Source of the DNA: Gigaspora rosea
Taxonomy: Eukaryota > Glomeromycota > Glomeromycetes > Diversisporales > Gigasporaceae
Reading direction: 5' to 3'
DNA length: 64,000 nucleotides
NCBI GenBank assembly: GCA_003550325.1
Contig: QKWP01000072.1
Location: 1-64,000 of the forward strand
Part shown: positions 1 to 12,130 of the stretch, piece by piece
Numbering within the stretch: position 1 is the stretch's first letter
How the letters are laid out: each line of letters starts with the position of its first letter
The notes under the pieces: model-generated
Seen by the model: only the letters and a program-made list of their open reading frames with translations
Told to the model about the DNA's origin: nothing
Databases searched by the model: none
Translations under genes and position numbers: made by a program

Positions 1-1032
1 CTTGTATCACTGTAACGATAACGTGATCATCAACGTAAGTTTAGCTCAAAGGTTCAATTGAACGAATAAACGAGCATAAGCAAGATTTTATTTGATATAC
101 AATACAAAGGAAAAAAAAAGATTGAAATTGTGTAGGTAAATGTTTGCTTTTATTAGACAAATTTACTACGGAAGAGGCTCTTTTTTATTTATTAATATTA
201 ATTTTTTTTTGTGTACAAATATCTATATAAGTGATCTAAAAAATGAATATAATAAATAAATAAATCGAAAAAAAAAAATTTTTATACGTTACGGGTAAAA
301 AAAATTAAAATTTAATCTATTAGGAATCGGAGATTAGTGCTCAAATAAATATAAGAGAGCGAATCTTCTCGAGTAAACCAATAATACAAGTATATTTTCA
401 CGTGACAGATAAAAAATTATAAATACAACCCGAATACGATAAAAAAATTTGGGACATGTTCAGAATGATCAGAACGATCAGAACGATCAGATATATCAAT
501 AAGATATGATCTTATAAAATTTTTATACGAAAATCATCGCCGTTTTAGTCTAAAAGGAAATGTGGCGGATCACGGGTAAAAATGCAACCAATTAATAAGA
601 TGGCTAACGCTAATCATAAACTTTATAAGAAATGATCTGCTGCATGCCGATAAAGAAAGATTGGAGAGGGGTTAAATTATATCGGCCGGTGCAGTTCTGC
701 ACTACATGCATTGTAGATATTGTGGGTATGATTTGCCAAATTTTATTTTTTTGTACGCATGTACCTATAAATAAATGTATTATAAAAATGTAGTCAAATA
801 AAATTTTTTAATTAATTTTTTTTTAAATTTTTTTATTGATTTTTTTTTAAATTTTGTTGCGGGAAATAATTTTTAATAAATTGTTTATGAATGCTTTTTC
901 ATATGTAATAATTGTAGATTTTTTAAATAACATTTCGCTATTTAGTACTAACGATTAGTGTTCTCATAAATTTAACAGCTTTTAATAAGTAACCTTGTGC
1001 AATCGATTAAATAATTTTACAAGAATTGCACA
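1..1032. other. AT-rich stretch without a gene
   Basis: No convincing coding region on either strand. Around 465-497 a unit of about 11 bases (cagaacgatca-like) is repeated three times. A less AT-rich island at about 600-760 contains an inverted motif (gtgcagttctgcac). Nothing here allows a functional call. Confidence 0.5.
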
Positions 1033-1810
1033 AATAGTATTTTTTTTCTCTGAGCTATCGATAATAATAAGAATAATGCTTCAAGAATTGCACCAAACGC
1101 AAAAGATTAAGTTTTAAATTTTTTTTTTGTAGACATATGTTTCAGATCTGTTAACCGGTAGTATTTTCCTGTTGCATATATTTAAAAAAAATGAAGATAA
1201 ATATTTCAATTTGTTTTTATACCAATCGACATTCCTGTAAGATAAAAATATTTTGCATAAATTACAATTTCAACTAATTGATAATGTATGTATTAAATTT
1301 AGGTTCATAATTGAATCATTATTGATTGTATTTTTTTTTTTAAAAAAAAAAAAAAGGGTTATGAGTTTATAAATTTTGTTTCACGAAAATAATTAAAAAA
1401 CTTCGAGTTCAATGTTCTCATGAAGGTAATTTGGTGTAAAGTTCAATATTTTTGCACGAAAATAATTTTGCAAAAAGTTGAGATCTGTGTTTTCACAAAG
1501 CAGTTTGACGAAATTTTAAAATTTATTTTTCAAGAAAATAATTTGGCGATTAAAATTTTAGCAATAGACGTTTCTGAGTTAACTTATTTGACAAAAAAGT
1601 GGAGATCGAAAAGTCCTAATTCTATTTTGAAATTTCGAAATCCGAAAAATGAAATAGTAGATAAAAAATAAACAAACTTTCTTGATAAAATTTCGAAGGA
1701 AAGTTTATGATCGTAAAAGAATTCAATATTATGAACAGTTGGGTGTTTGCGGAAACGAACTTTCTGATTGTACACATACGATACAGATCAGGGTATTTTT
1801 ACTGAATATG

Positions 1811-2026
1811 GTTATTGCGGTTTGCATAATTTTGTAACCCTCATGATTAATTTTTTTATTGTGATTGCAATCGTGATTGCTAAAGTCGGCTAATTAATCA
1901 TAAACCTGAGCTTGACATTCATGATAAATTGGCTGGCTTTAGCAATCGGAATCGCAATCATAATAATTTAAACATAAAAAAAATTCATCATAGGGATCAT
2001 AAAATTATGCAAATTGCAATAATAAT
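1811..2026. repeat. Foldback/MITE-like element, copy 1
   Basis: The two halves are imperfect inverted repeats of about 85 bases: the start (gttattgcggtttgcataat) pairs with the end (attatgcaaattgcaataat), and inner blocks with gattgcaatcgtgattgct pair with agcaatcggaatcgcaatca. There is no coding capacity. It looks like a non-autonomous DNA element or stem-loop; target duplications are unclear. The same structure lies at 5270-5485 in the second copy of the duplication. Confidence 0.6.
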
Positions 2027-2697
2027 ACTTAAATTCGCTTTTCATTTTAGTAATTATGCCATGTGATGTTTATTTATGCATTTTTGAATTTACAAATAAG
2101 GACCCAAAAATAAAAAATAATTACAAGAGCCCAAAATAATAATTGCAGATATAGGCCTAATATTTGAAAATTATTACAAATTAGGGCCCAAAATAATTAT
2201 GCGATTAAAGATTCGTGACTTAAGTCCCGTGGTTCAATAACTCGAATGATAATCAATTAGTGATTTGAGTATAAATTCGAATGCGCAATAAAAAAAATGT
2301 ACATTCAATATTTGGCCGTAGAATTATTTCATAATTCAACTTAATCAACACAAATTCTTAGCATATTTTTAAAAATCTACTTAATAATAATATTGCGTCA
2401 GATACAAGTTTTTGATGATAAAACTTTCTACTACCTACAATCTGACAAAAGGACAGTTACGAAAAACTCATTTATTTAGTCATAAAGAAACAATTGAAAA
2501 CAAGATTACTTGTAATACAGTAGATATAATAGAATGAAAGACAAATAGACAAATAAAGCTAGAATGTACATTTTATTTCTAATGTCCTAATGCTAAATAA
2601 AAAAAAATTTTGCGTTTTTAATAATGTAATTAGACTTGCGCAATTAATAATATAAAAAATTTGCTATCAATTTGATATAGCAATTGTTCTTTAAACT

Positions 2698-3085
2698 CAA
2701 TAGTGATAATAATCTTGGAATAGAAGAAGGAAAAGCGTTAGCTAACGCGCTTTGCAAGATCATTACTTTGATCATTTTGGATATCAGTAATAATAACCTT
2801 AATTCAGAAGGAAGAAAAGCTTTAATAAATTTACTTTGCAGGAACTTCTAGCTAAATTATTTGATAATAAGCGTTGATTCGAAGAGAAAACACATTAGCA
2901 GATGAGTTTTGCGAGAACACTATACAAAGTTCTTTGGATCTCACAGTTAATATTCATTGATCAAAATGAGGAAAAGCATTAGCAGATGCACCTTGCCGGC
3001 TTCCTTAAATCTTTATTGGTATAACTTGGATCTGAAGGAGGAAAAGTATTAGCAGATTCATTTGCAAGAACATCACCTAATTTTT
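2698..3085 (+). pseudogene. Decayed leucine-rich-repeat (RNI-like) gene fragment, copy 1
   Basis: The plus strand at about 2700-2850 reads as LRR repeats: LGIEEGKALANALCK, then LIILDISNNNLNSEGRKAL, then a stop. Further degenerate units follow in changing frames, including KALADAPC at about 2973 and EGGKVLADSFART at about 3033. The pattern of EGGKALADAL followed by LxxLDLSxNNL is typical of ribonuclease-inhibitor-like LRRs, abundant in several fungal genomes. Stops and frame changes between units leave no protein longer than one or two repeats. The 5' and 3' ends of the ancestral gene are not visible. It is a relic, not an active receptor. Confidence 0.7.
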
Positions 3086-3928
3086 ATTGAAGATTCAATT
3101 TATTAATATTTGATTTTGGAAGAAATTTAATAATCATAAAAATACTACGGCAAGCACAACAAATATAACAAATCATCCATAGTGTTAATTTTAATTTTAT
3201 GTAATAAAATAAATCAATAAAATATCTAAAAAGCAAATGTTAAGAAAATTACGCAACCAAAAAAAGAGAGAAAATTCAAGTTGAACCTAAATTTAGATAT
3301 AATTAACCAGAATAACAACAGATCAAAATCAAGTTTATTCACTATTAATGCAATGGACGAGCTGACATTGCCTGAATTTAGGACAGCATAGAGAATCTTC
3401 CACTCCGCTCTGCATTTCAGCCTAAATAGCCTATACCTATATTAAATACTAATCAATACACTCAATCAGTACTTCGTTATTTGTGCACGTTAAATTTAGG
3501 TGAAAAGCTCACTTCATTATCTATTTCAAATAATCAGAAATGATTACTGAAATTTTAATAAAAACGTGTACATTTTAAATTCTTATAATTATCTGTTTTA
3601 TGTAATCAAACAAAGATTTATTTTTTACTTATATTTTTGAGTCTATTAGTACGTAAGAGATAAATTTTATAATATTCAAGTCTCGTTAACAACAACTAAA
3701 ATTTCTATTCGTGCGCATGTTTAAATTTGTATTACTGTACAAATATTACAGTGAAAAGCTGGTTAAGTATTAAGGTAAGAGTAATAGGAAAAATCTTTGA
3801 TTTAAAGAACTTCTTTTACGGATCATAATTTTTTGATAATTTTATCAACAATATATTCTTTTAACAAATTATCGCACCATTTAATAGTATATAAAAAACA
3901 AATTCACCATATAAGAATATATACTAAT

Positions 3929-4423
3929 GTTATTAATTAAACTTTTGAATGGACGATATTACGTCACATAGTAATTAATTTATAATAGTCACACGACTTG
4001 TTACACTAACTTTAATAGTAAATTTATATATATATAATATTATAATAAAAGCATATAAATCACTATAAGCTTTAAAGATTAGATTATTTAAAACTTACAT
4101 ATTGACTTAACTTCAAATTTAACAATTAAATTGAAAAAAAGAAAAATATGTTAATTTTAGTGCCAAATTAAAAATCTATAAAATTTGCACAATTCAAAAA
4201 TTCATTTTTACAAAAAATATATTTATATATATTTTAAGTTTGAAGTAATAATTATATGCAAAATTTTATGTAGATCAAGTTTACCTAGACAGCTAAATTG
4301 GGTTATCTTAATAAAATTTTTAGTTTATTTTTTTTTTTTATTTTTTTTTTTACTAAGACATCTTTTTTTATCTTCTAAATAAAATTGTTGTACTTAGATT
4401 TTTGGAGCAGTCACTTATAAATA
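3929..4423. other. 495-bp segment absent from the second duplication copy
   Basis: Copy 1 of the duplication is followed by these 495 bases and then by a 67-base block (4424-4490). After copy 2 the same 67-base block (7388-7454) follows directly, without the 495 bases. The segment is AT-rich, with T runs at about 4328-4351. The frame at 4185-4382 is low-complexity and unlikely to be a gene. Its presence/absence behaves like an insertion-deletion polymorphism between two versions of one locus. Confidence 0.7.
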
Positions 4424-4490
4424 AAAAATAATTAAAAGTTTATCAAAATTTAAAGTTATAAGAAGTATATTAGTAGAAATAATTTTCATT

Positions 4491-4491
4491 N
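4491..4491. other. Single N at a duplication junction (probable assembly join)
   Basis: One undetermined base separates the 67-base block ending at 4490 from the first base of duplication copy 2 at 4492. Duplication identity starts immediately after it. Confidence 0.85.
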
Positions 4492-7387
4492 AATAGTATT
4501 TTTTTTCTCTGAGCTATCGATAATAATAAGAATAATGCTTCAAGAATTGCACCAAACGCAAAAGATTAAGTTTTAAATTTTTTTTTTGTAGACATATGTT
4601 TCAGATCTGTTAACCGGTAGTATTTTCCTGTTGCATATATTTAAAAAAAATGAAGATAAATATTTCAATTTGTTTTTATACCAATCGACATTCCTGTAAG
4701 ATAAAAATATTTTGCATAAATTACAATTTCAACTAATTGATAATGTATGTATTAAATTTAGGTTCATAATTGAATCATTATTGATTGTATTTTTTTTTTT
4801 AAAAAAAAAAAAAAGGGTTATGAGTTTATAAATTTTGTTTCACGAAAATAATTAAAAAACTTCGAGTTCAATGTTCTCATGAAGGTAATTTGGTGTAAAG
4901 TTCAATATTTTTGCACGAAAATAATTTTGCAAAAAGTTGAGATCTGTGTTTTCACAAAGCAGTTTGACGAAATTTTAAAATTTATTTTTCAAGAAAATAA
5001 TTTGGCGATTAAAATTTTAGCAATAGACGTTTCTGAGTTAACTTATTTGACAAAAAAGTGGAGATCGAAAAGTCCTAATTCTATTTTGAAATTTCGAAAT
5101 CCGAAAAATGAAATAGTAGATAAAAAATAAACAAACTTTCTTGATAAAATTTCGAAGGAAAGTTTATGATCGTAAAAGAATTCAATATTATGAACAGTTG
5201 GGTGTTTGCGGAAACGAACTTTCTGATTGTACACATACGATACAGATCAGGGTATTTTTACTGAATATGGTTATTGCGGTTTGCATAATTTTGTAACCCT
5301 CATGATTAATTTTTTTATTGTGATTGCAATCGTGATTGCTAAAGTCGGCTAATTAATCATAAACCTGAGCTTGACATTCATGATAAATTGGCTGGCTTTA
5401 GCAATCGGAATCGCAATCATAATAATTTAAACATAAAAAAAATTCATCATAGGGATCATAAAATTATGCAAATTGCAATAATAATACTTAAATTCGCTTT
5501 TCATTTTAGTAATTATGCCATGTGATGTTTATTTATGCATTTTTGAATTTACAAATAAGGACCCAAAAATAAAAAATAATTACAAGAGCCCAAAATAATA
5601 ATTGCAGATATAGGCCTAATATTTGAAAATTATTACAAATTAGGGCCCAAAATAATTATGCGATTAAAGATTCGTGACTTAAGTCCCGTGGTTCAATAAC
5701 TCGAATGATAATCAATTAGTGATTTGAGTATAAATTCGAATGCGCAATAAAAAAAATGTACATTCAATATTTGGCCGTAGAATTATTTCATAATTCAACT
5801 TAATCAACACAAATTCTTAGCATATTTTTAAAAATCTACTTAATAATAATATTGCGTCAGATACAAGTTTTTGATGATAAAACTTTCTACTACCTACAAT
5901 CTGACAAAAGGACAGTTACGAAAAACTCATTTATTTAGTCATAAAGAAACAATTGAAAACAAGATTACTTGTAATACAGTAGATATAATAGAATGAAAGA
6001 CAAATAGACAAATAAAGCTAGAATGTACATTTTATTTCTAATGTCCTAATGCTAAATAAAAAAAAATTTTGCGTTTTTAATAATGTAATTAGACTTGCGC
6101 AATTAATAATATAAAAAATTTGCTATCAATTTGATATAGCAATTGTTCTTTAAACTCAATAGTGATAATAATCTTGGAATAGAAGAAGGAAAAGCGTTAG
6201 CTAACGCGCTTTGCAAGATCATTACTTTGATCATTTTGGATATCAGTAATAATAACCTTAATTCAGAAGGAAGAAAAGCTTTAATAAATTTACTTTGCAG
6301 GAACTTCTAGCTAAATTATTTGATAATAAGCGTTGATTCGAAGAGAAAACACATTAGCAGATGAGTTTTGCGAGAACACTATACAAAGTTCTTTGGATCT
6401 CACAGTTAATATTCATTGATCAAAATGAGGAAAAGCATTAGCAGATGCACCTTGCCGGCTTCCTTAAATCTTTATTGGTATAACTTGGATCTGAAGGAGG
6501 AAAAGTATTAGCAGATTCATTTGCAAGAACATCACCTAATTTTTATTGAAGATTCAATTTATTAATATTTGATTTTGGAAGAAATTTAATAATCATAAAA
6601 ATACTACGGCAAGCACAACAAATATAACAAATCATCCATAGTGTTAATTTTAATTTTATGTAATAAAATAAATCAATAAAATATCTAAAAAGCAAATGTT
6701 AAGAAAATTACGCAACCAAAAAAAGAGAGAAAATTCAAGTTGAACCTAAATTTAGATATAATTAACCAGAATAACAACAGATCAAAATCAAGTTTATTCA
6801 CTATTAATGCAATGGACGAGCTGACATTGCCTGAATTTAGGACAGCATAGAGAATCTTCCACTCCGCTCTGCATTTCAGCCTAAATAGCCTATACCTATA
6901 TTAAATACTAATCAATACACTCAATCAGTACTTCGTTATTTGTGCACGTTAAATTTAGGTGAAAAGCTCACTTCATTATCTATTTCAAATAATCAGAAAT
7001 GATTACTGAAATTTTAATAAAAACGTGTACATTTTAAATTCTTATAATTATCTGTTTTATGTAATCAAACAAAGATTTATTTTTTACTTATATTTTTGAG
7101 TCTATTAGTACGTAAGAGATAAATTTTATAATATTCAAGTCTCGTTAACAACAACTAAAATTTCTATTCGTGCGCATGTTTAAATTTGTATTACTGTACA
7201 AATATTACAGTGAAAAGCTGGTTAAGTATTAAGGTAAGAGTAATAGGAAAAATCTTTGATTTAAAGAACTTCTTTTACGGATCATAATTTTTTGATAATT
7301 TTATCAACAATATATTCTTTTAACAAATTATCGCACCATTTAATAGTATATAAAAAACAAATTCACCATATAAGAATATATACTAAT
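4492..7387. repeat. Direct duplication, copy 2 (2,896 bp)
   Basis: Second copy of 1033-3928. It ends at 7387 where the sequence switches to the 67-base block also found at 4424-4490. It includes the second foldback (5270-5485) and the second LRR remnant. See the finding on the single-N join for why this may be a haplotype artefact. Confidence 0.9.
6157..6544 (+). pseudogene. Decayed leucine-rich-repeat (RNI-like) gene fragment, copy 2
   Basis: Counterpart of the fragment at 2698-3085 at offset 3459, with the same stops and frame changes as far as I compared. It has no independent evidence of function. Confidence 0.7.
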
Positions 7388-7454
7388 AAAAATAATTAAA
7401 AGTTTATCAAAATTTAAAGTTATAAGAAGTATATTAGTAGAAATAATTTTCATT

Positions 7455-8020
7455 AATGCATTAAGGCCACTTTACTTAGTTGATAAATCTGATTTTGACA
7501 TATTACTGTTATTTCTTATTAGATTTCTAAGAAATTATTGTAAATTAATTAAATAACAATATCTCACGACCCAATGATTGGAATTACATGATTTTTTGTA
7601 CCATTCAACCAGGGACACAGAAATATTATTTTAGTTCTAAGCAGAAGTTTCTGTTCTCTACATTTGACTCATCTCAACCCAGACAAATTAAATGTATCCA
7701 AAATACGTAATTAAGATAACTGAATTGTGAAATATCGTTAGTGCATCAAATTACCTTATATTTTACTTTTTAAATAATTTATGTACAATTCCAAATAAAT
7801 TATATAATTGGTTAAATATATATATTAATATATATAATTATTAATTTTTAATTTTAAACAATATTAATAAAATTAGATTTAATTACAAAGCACTATATTA
7901 AAGTTTTATCCCAGATATTATTTGAATACTATCTATATAGTATTTGAAAACTATCTGTAATTACTTTTTATATGCATTTCTAATCTAATCCTGATTAGAT
8001 GACTTCGCTATTGAATTATA
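7455..8020. other. AT-rich stretch without a gene
   Basis: No open frame or repeat structure that I could support. The minus strand shows one short coding-like stretch near 7570-7640, too short to call. Confidence 0.4.
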
Positions 8021-10090
8021 TCTGCTAATAATGATATAATTATATTAATTCTTCCAAAAAGATGCAAAAATAGATGATTAATATTTCTCAAAACATTATA
8101 TAATTGCTTGCAATCCATAAGAATAGTTGCTTTGTATAAAAATATCCTTGAACCTATTAATTCATCAGATGTTTAATAAGATATAATCTAATATCACATA
8201 ATGCTATTTGAATCACTGTATCTTCAGGCCAACTCCTGACTGCATTCTTTAATAGTTTACTAATATAACTTGTTTCTTCGGGGTTTTCAGGTCCTATATT
8301 TGACAGCTCATCCCAACTTCCATTTTATATTATGTATTTAATGCCTAATTAACAGTTTTTCTACAATAATCAAAAGTTTTTGCTTGTAGTAATTTCTAAT
8401 TTGATAAATAGTTATCATATAGATGTTCTTACAAAGACAATAGCAGATTGCTTGATTTGTAAGTTGGATATGCTAGGCTTTTATTCTACTTATAGATCTA
8501 TATACTATCTTTTATTTACTATAAAATTAGAAATTTTATTATATTCAGAATTATCTCTCCAAAAGTACATTTTTTATAATATTATTTTTATTGATAGTCA
8601 TTATTTATTCCTTTGATTGTAAACATTGATATTCTGAGATAAAGGATTAAATATATGCACATTATAACTAATAAAGAATATTCATTCTAAGAAAATATAT
8701 AAACTATTAAATAGGTATCCATTTTCAAATAAGGTTATAACTTACCAGTTAAATAGAAAATAAACTTACTATTAAGATAAGTATTAAAAATATTTGCTAT
8801 TATAAAAGACTTTTGTGATAGTATCAAGGTCATCAGTACTAGTCAGACTAAAAAATAAAATGTATTTATTTTGTTATAAAACTTACATCTTTTGGTATTT
8901 TATTGTCCCAACTAGTCTATCCTACTTTTGGGCATATAAAAGCACAGAAGCAGTAGCTGTAGATAAAAATCAGTAGCAACTATTAATTGTTTGAAAATAT
9001 TTATTCTGAATTTGTGAAAGATCTATCTTTTACAAAATGTTCTATAGAATGTGTAAGAGTTGTTGTTAGCTTTTTGCTAAAGAGAATAAGTCTCAATTTC
9101 TTTGACTTTTTTATAATAGTCATTTACTTTTTGAAAAATTAAACTTAACTGGTTTTTCAAGTCATTCTAAAGCAGAAAGATAATAAAGAATTATTAATTC
9201 AAAGCATATTATATCAAAACTATCAATGTTCTACTTAGTCTAACAATAAATTTTATTAGTCACATATTAAAGTCCATATTATTAGACATCAAATAATCAA
9301 TTTTCTAATATATATATGTATTTTGTAAAAATTTTGTAGATTTTTCAAAAACGTATAGTAGTAAATTGTTTCTGATCAAAATGAAAAATAGATAATGAAA
9401 AGAATTATTATCAATATACTTAAAAAAATTCTTATATTATATATAATGTTTACAATAGTTAATCCAAAGTCATTCAATTTAGCTTCAAAATATTTGCCAA
9501 TATATGGTCAAAAAGACTAAGCACAAGATGATTAGCTAGTTCTGGAGCTATGCTACCAGCATCACTACCAGTCCAACTATTATTTGAATCTTGGTATAAA
9601 AAGCTATATAAAACACTAAGAAAATGCTTAAAAGATTTTAATTCTTTATAAATTTTATAGGAATCAGTGTAACTTAAGTAGTATCATATTCAATCTAATT
9701 TTATAAGCTATGTCAATAGTATATTATATATGTTTAAACAGATTTTAAAAATTTTTGGATATATTTCATTACTATAGTATATTCAAATAAAAGTTTATTT
9801 GCATATTTAATAATTTTAGTTTGCAACTGATTTTTTGCACTTTTTTTATTCTTAGACAAATCTCGCCAGAGCCTAATAATGTGTTATTTGTACAGAAAAA
9901 GTAAACTAATTCTAGATACAAAAGCTACAAAGTAGAAAATCATACCTGACATCAACTGGTTGCCTTGTAGCACCTAATTGCGAGTTGTCGTACCAATTTA
10001 CAGATAAATCGGAGAGTCTTGTCAAATCTGTCTAAGACCCAGCCCAAAATGGAATTTCACCACTTTGGATATAACTTTTAACCACTACTT
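8020..10090 (-). pseudogene. Unrecognised multi-exon gene fragment
   Basis: Several minus-strand stretches read like exons separated by AT-rich introns. From upstream: about 10090-9951 (includes SGEIPFWAGS, an in-frame TAG, then LTRLSDLSVNWYDNSQLGAT), ending at a GTATGA donor. Next, about 9880-9735 (LWRDLSKNKKSAKNQLQTK), which joins in phase: leftover AG plus G gives Arg. Next, about 9690-9470 (includes SFLYQDSNNSWTGSDAGSIA). Then a short piece at about 8935-8885 ending at a GTAAGT donor, about 8335-8160 (includes NPEETSYISKLLKNAVRSWP), and about 8145-8026 (includes LMDCKQLYNVLRNINHLF). I do not recognise the family. The amino-acid composition is that of a normal globular protein, unlike the flanking repeats. 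The 5' side abuts the LINE at about 10.1 kb, so the gene may be truncated or interrupted by it. The in-frame stop suggests decay. Confidence 0.42.
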
Positions 10091-10099
10091 GCCACAAGC

Positions 10100-10979
10100 T
10101 AATGGCTTATGGCTCTTTTCTTCAATATCCTTTTCACTATCATTGAGTAACAATGTACTCTTTTCTAAACAAACTTCGCTAGAACTTGCATTGGTATTGT
10201 TGACACTTGTCTTTTCTTTCCCGGCGATTTTAACTTTCCTTTAAATGTGTGTTTCTTCTTGGCTTTACTTCTTTTCTCCTTGATAGAGATGCCTTTTTCT
10301 TTTCCCAAAGCCCAATAAGTCGATACCGTTCTTTCCATATAGATTCATAAAAACTATTCCATACTATTGAGACAAAACTCTGCATAAGTGTCTTGGCTGT
10401 GTTCACTGAGGTAAGTCGAACTGTAATGTGTTCCAAAAGCTTATTTGGTACTAGACCCCTTATGTAACTTTGACGTAGTTCTATGATTTCTTGCATATGC
10501 GACCCCACTACCAGTTGGTAGTAACTCACTAGTGGGAGCAAAAACTTGTCTGTGCTATTCAGTTTGGACCATGTAACTCTACCTGCTACTTTAGTAATGT
10601 TTATCCAACTCCATTCATAATAATTAAAGTCTGCCAAATGGTCTTGTGTTTCTGTTGCCTTCACTTTATAGTATATGCACTTATTACTTGTATATAATGA
10701 TGGTTTACGCTTCTTTAATTCATCCAGAACTGGTAATTTGTTAGCAAGGCACTTGATCTGGATAGCAAGCCATTTACTTTGAAAGAGTGATGTACAGTGA
10801 ATGCCATTTTGTTTTTTCTTTAAATCCCAGAAACTTCTCCAGTCGTAGAATGTTTGATTGAGATCTAGCTCAATAGCCATAATTGCACTAGAAATTCTCC
10901 ATCTGGCGGCTGTTTGCCATGTTAGTAATGTTTTAATGAACAAGCGTGTAGGCATTTTCACAAAACAATCCTGCCACAA
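10100..10979 (-). pseudogene. LINE 1 ORF2, C-terminal region
   Basis: A 249-residue open stretch (10979-10230) continues after a frame change to a tail rich in Ser, Glu and Lys, ending at a TAG near 10095 (SHKPLACGK then stop). It contains a conserved block: FYDWRSFWDL, then LANKLPVLDELKKRKP, then KCIYY and an ETQDHL motif. LINE 2 has a matching block at 48978-49478 (LLLEELPTMNALHVRDP). A C...C...H arrangement at this position is common in fungal LINEs after RNase H and may bind nucleic acid. It was part of a single polyprotein with the upstream segments. Confidence 0.7.
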
Positions 10980-11049
10980 GAGAGGAACCTGTACCCTTGA
11001 ATTGTAGTTTTTTAGAATATTTGTCGAGGAAGGAAGGTATAGAGCAAGT

Positions 11050-11765
11050 TTAGCCAGTGTATCTGCCTTGTCATTCCAGATATTACCACTATGGCCCTTG
11101 ATCTTTTCGAGCGTTAGTTTGATCTTTTTGAAATGGATTACATCTATAATTTCTGATGTAATTAGGTAATTTTCTCTTTAAGCCATTTTTTGGCATATTG
11201 GATATTTCTTTTTTGTTGACTTGCTATCGCAGCTGCACTATCTGAAATGATTGTTACTGTTGAATTGTTCGGAGCTGTAATAAGAGCTAACCAAATTGCA
11301 ATAAGTTCTGCCTTAGTTGATGAGGGCCAATTTTCTACTCTAACATATTATTTTGCAATTAATTTTTCCTACTGCTATCCACCTGAACCCAACTAGCACC
11401 CATCCTTGTACCTACATTATCTGTCACCAAGGAACCATCTGTATAAAAAACTAAACTAGATAAGTTATTTCTAATATTAACGAAATGTAAGAATTTAATT
11501 TCTCTTCTAAACTACTATCTAATCTATAATTAAGTAAAAAATTAGACTCTGGTTGGTTCAAAATATATACTCTCTCTATTTTAGATTCTAAAGAGAAATC
11601 TACCTTTTTTTGTCTACTATGCTGATACTGCTCCGAACTAAGTGGTAGGAATTTGGTATTCTCTTTGTTTACAATTTTTGGGATTGATACCAAAGATTCC
11701 TTTTTATTAAAATGTCTATAGCAGGAATTAAAATCTGAACTTGTGAGAGGGTACAACCTTTGCAA
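11050..11765 (-). pseudogene. LINE 1 ORF2, RNase H domain
   Basis: RNase H would degrade the RNA of the RNA/cDNA hybrid during retrotransposition. The catalytic signatures are readable in successive frames: FYTDGS at about 11448-11431 (first Asp), STKAELIAIWLAL at about 11325-11285 (Glu), ISDSAAAI at about 11255-11230 (second Asp), and IKGHSGNIWNDKADTLAK at about 11106-11050 (His and last Asp). All expected acidic residues remain, but at least one frame change and a stop lie between the first and second motifs. The 104-residue frame upstream (11765-11451) links the CxxC region to this domain. Confidence 0.8.
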
Positions 11766-12106
11766 GGTTGCAGCTTTAGATGTTCTACGTAGTTATCTTG
11801 ATCTTCAATTTGCCAATGCTCTGCTACAAGTCTTTCTTCACTTTTCTTGAACACTTTGTAGATCTCTTTAGAGCTATTTCCCTTGGTACTAGTAAAAAAC
11901 CAGTCCCTTTTTCTATTGTTATCTGAGATCGGTCGCTCAGGCATAATCAAAGCCATCTGGTTTGGACAATCTATGACGTATTCATTTTTGAGCTGTCTAT
12001 CAATATCATTCTTGAGGAGCTTCTTCTCTAGGCTAACAAACCAATTTGACTTATGGCCCTTGCATGAGCTACTTTTGAGGAGTTTAAGTTGTTTCCAGGT
12101 TATCAT
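11669..12106 (-). pseudogene. LINE 1 ORF2, CxxC-containing connector
   Basis: A 145-residue frame between reverse transcriptase and RNase H. The recognisable feature is LKLQPCKGCTLSQVQ, preceded by a Trp in VAEHWQIED. The same arrangement (VNHWTFSHTTQ then LQPCSGCKYN) occurs in LINE 2 at about 48340-48405, so this is a real conserved part of the family. Its role is unknown; a zinc-binding knuckle is possible, but only two Cys are obvious. Confidence 0.6.
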
Positions 12107-12130
12107 TCTTTGACCATCTCTAGAAATTAG

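Larger units (their letters stand above)
1033..3928. repeat. Direct duplication, copy 1 (2,896 bp)
   Basis: This segment recurs at 4492-7387 with a constant offset of 3459. Every stretch I compared is identical, including an 11-T run followed by a 14-A run at about 1330-1355. It contains a foldback element (1811-2026) and LRR-gene debris (2698-3085). The short frame at 1420-1671 is made of degenerate cacgaaaataatt-like repeats and is not a credible gene. Identity through homopolymers, plus the N at the junction, points to one locus represented twice rather than an old duplication. Confidence 0.9.

Noticed and set aside
1420..1671. 83-residue frame present in both duplication copies
   Set aside because: The sequence is a set of degenerate cacgaaaataatt repeats and the composition is that of AT-rich noise. 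Identity between copies is explained by the duplication.
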